The notes beneath the pieces were generated by a model that was not told the origin of the DNA, did not search any database, and saw only the letters and a list, made by a program, of their open reading frames with translations. The position numbers were made by a program, and so were the translations under genes. Shown here one piece after another: positions 63,694 to 64,000 of a stretch of 64,000 nucleotides of DNA (the stretch's first letter is position 1; every line of letters begins with the position of its first letter). Origin of the DNA: Lithodes maja (Eukaryota; Arthropoda; Malacostraca; Decapoda; Lithodidae); contig JBAKBP010010350.1 of NCBI GenBank assembly GCA_037953745.1, forward strand, positions 1 through 64,000. The letters are read 5' to 3'.

Positions 63694-64000
63694 TGTGACG
63701 CATGTCGAGTATGAGCATGCTGTACAGAACGCCCAGTCAGGCCCCACTCTCGCTAGGATCGTCAGGGCAGGAACTTTGGCTGTAGTCTGTGTAGAGTTTC
63801 CTAACTTAGTTTATGTGAGCCGTTGTACTATAAGTATTATAAATATGTATTTTGTTTTCATCTGAGTCAACGAGTTCTATTTTATATCATTAGTTATAAG
63901 TATTGTGTGTGGGACTTATATGTAATGATGAGGAGAAGAGAGAGAGTTATGTAACGACGGCCCGTGAGCGCGCCACGAGGTAGGTGGGCCTCCCTCCCTC
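63694..64000 (+). repeat. 3' LTR of element B2, first 307 bp
   Basis: Begins TGTGACGCATG and agrees with 57328-57634 throughout by eye. It continues past the window end. Confidence 0.92.

Larger units (their letters stand above)
57328..64000 (+). mobile_element. Gmr1-like family B derivative B2, 3' LTR runs off window
   Basis: The 5' LTR is 57328-59169, internal region 59170-63693, and 3' LTR from 63694. The first 307 bp of the two LTRs are identical by eye, pointing to a very recent insertion. The internal region is about 1.2 kb shorter than in B1 because parts of pol are missing, and it contains a block unlike B1. It must depend on enzymes from other elements. Confidence 0.9.

Overview
This window reads as a repeat-dense stretch of an animal genome, most likely an arthropod and possibly a decapod crustacean. 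That guess rests on the mix of BEL/Pao, RTE, CR1-like and jockey-like LINEs with Gmr1-like Ty3/Gypsy elements, and on recollection of similar sequences; no host gene is present to confirm it. I found no convincing single-copy host gene, tRNA, rRNA or CRISPR array. Almost every long reading frame belongs to a transposable element, and much of the layout comes from elements landing inside other elements.

Layout. 1-5446: 3' part of a decayed BEL/Pao LTR retrotransposon (+), with its 3' LTR at 4882-5446. 5447-16371: an old CR1-like LINE (-) whose ORF1, endonuclease and reverse transcriptase are broken by five insertions: a TTAA-flanked MITE (6496-7121), an Academ-like DNA transposon with a XPG/FEN-like nuclease (7361-11103), a truncated RTE LINE (12112-13378), a SINE-like element (13681-14193) and a second SINE (14380-14761). 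16372-16840: unassigned. 16840-19034: a second, more decayed RTE copy (+). 19035-19650: unassigned, with an LTR-like start.

19651-46243: three Gmr1-like Gypsy elements (family A, -) in head-to-tail tandem, LTR-int-LTR-int-LTR-int-LTR. The middle copy keeps one uninterrupted 1,699-codon Gag-Pol frame. The first LTR carries a second copy of the MITE, and the last carries a 5'-truncated LINE with an intact RT frame. 46248-46793: a 44-bp satellite. 46915-47320: the 3' end of another LINE. 47558-47719: a 27-bp minisatellite. 47742-56805: a full-length family B Gmr1-like element (+) with one stop and one frameshift. A LINE fragment (56806-57327) sits in its 3' LTR, and in that LINE lies a younger family B derivative (57328 to beyond the window end). 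The derivative has lost the integrase core and the RT/RNase H catalytic centres, yet keeps one long open frame.

How the parts work together. In both Gypsy families the polyprotein runs Gag, CCHC knuckle, aspartic protease, integrase, reverse transcriptase, RNase H: integrase precedes RT, the Gmr1-type order rather than the usual Gypsy order. The most striking signal is an 83-nt inverted repeat inside the protease coding region. Its stems are the same in all five Gmr1-like copies of both families, including at synonymous sites, while its apical loop and flanks diverge. It is a candidate cis-acting RNA element. Two other points are strong: a SINE that shares its 3' tail with the RTE LINE present here, and the Academ-like transposon, whose removal together with one 3-bp duplication rejoins the host LINE reading frame.
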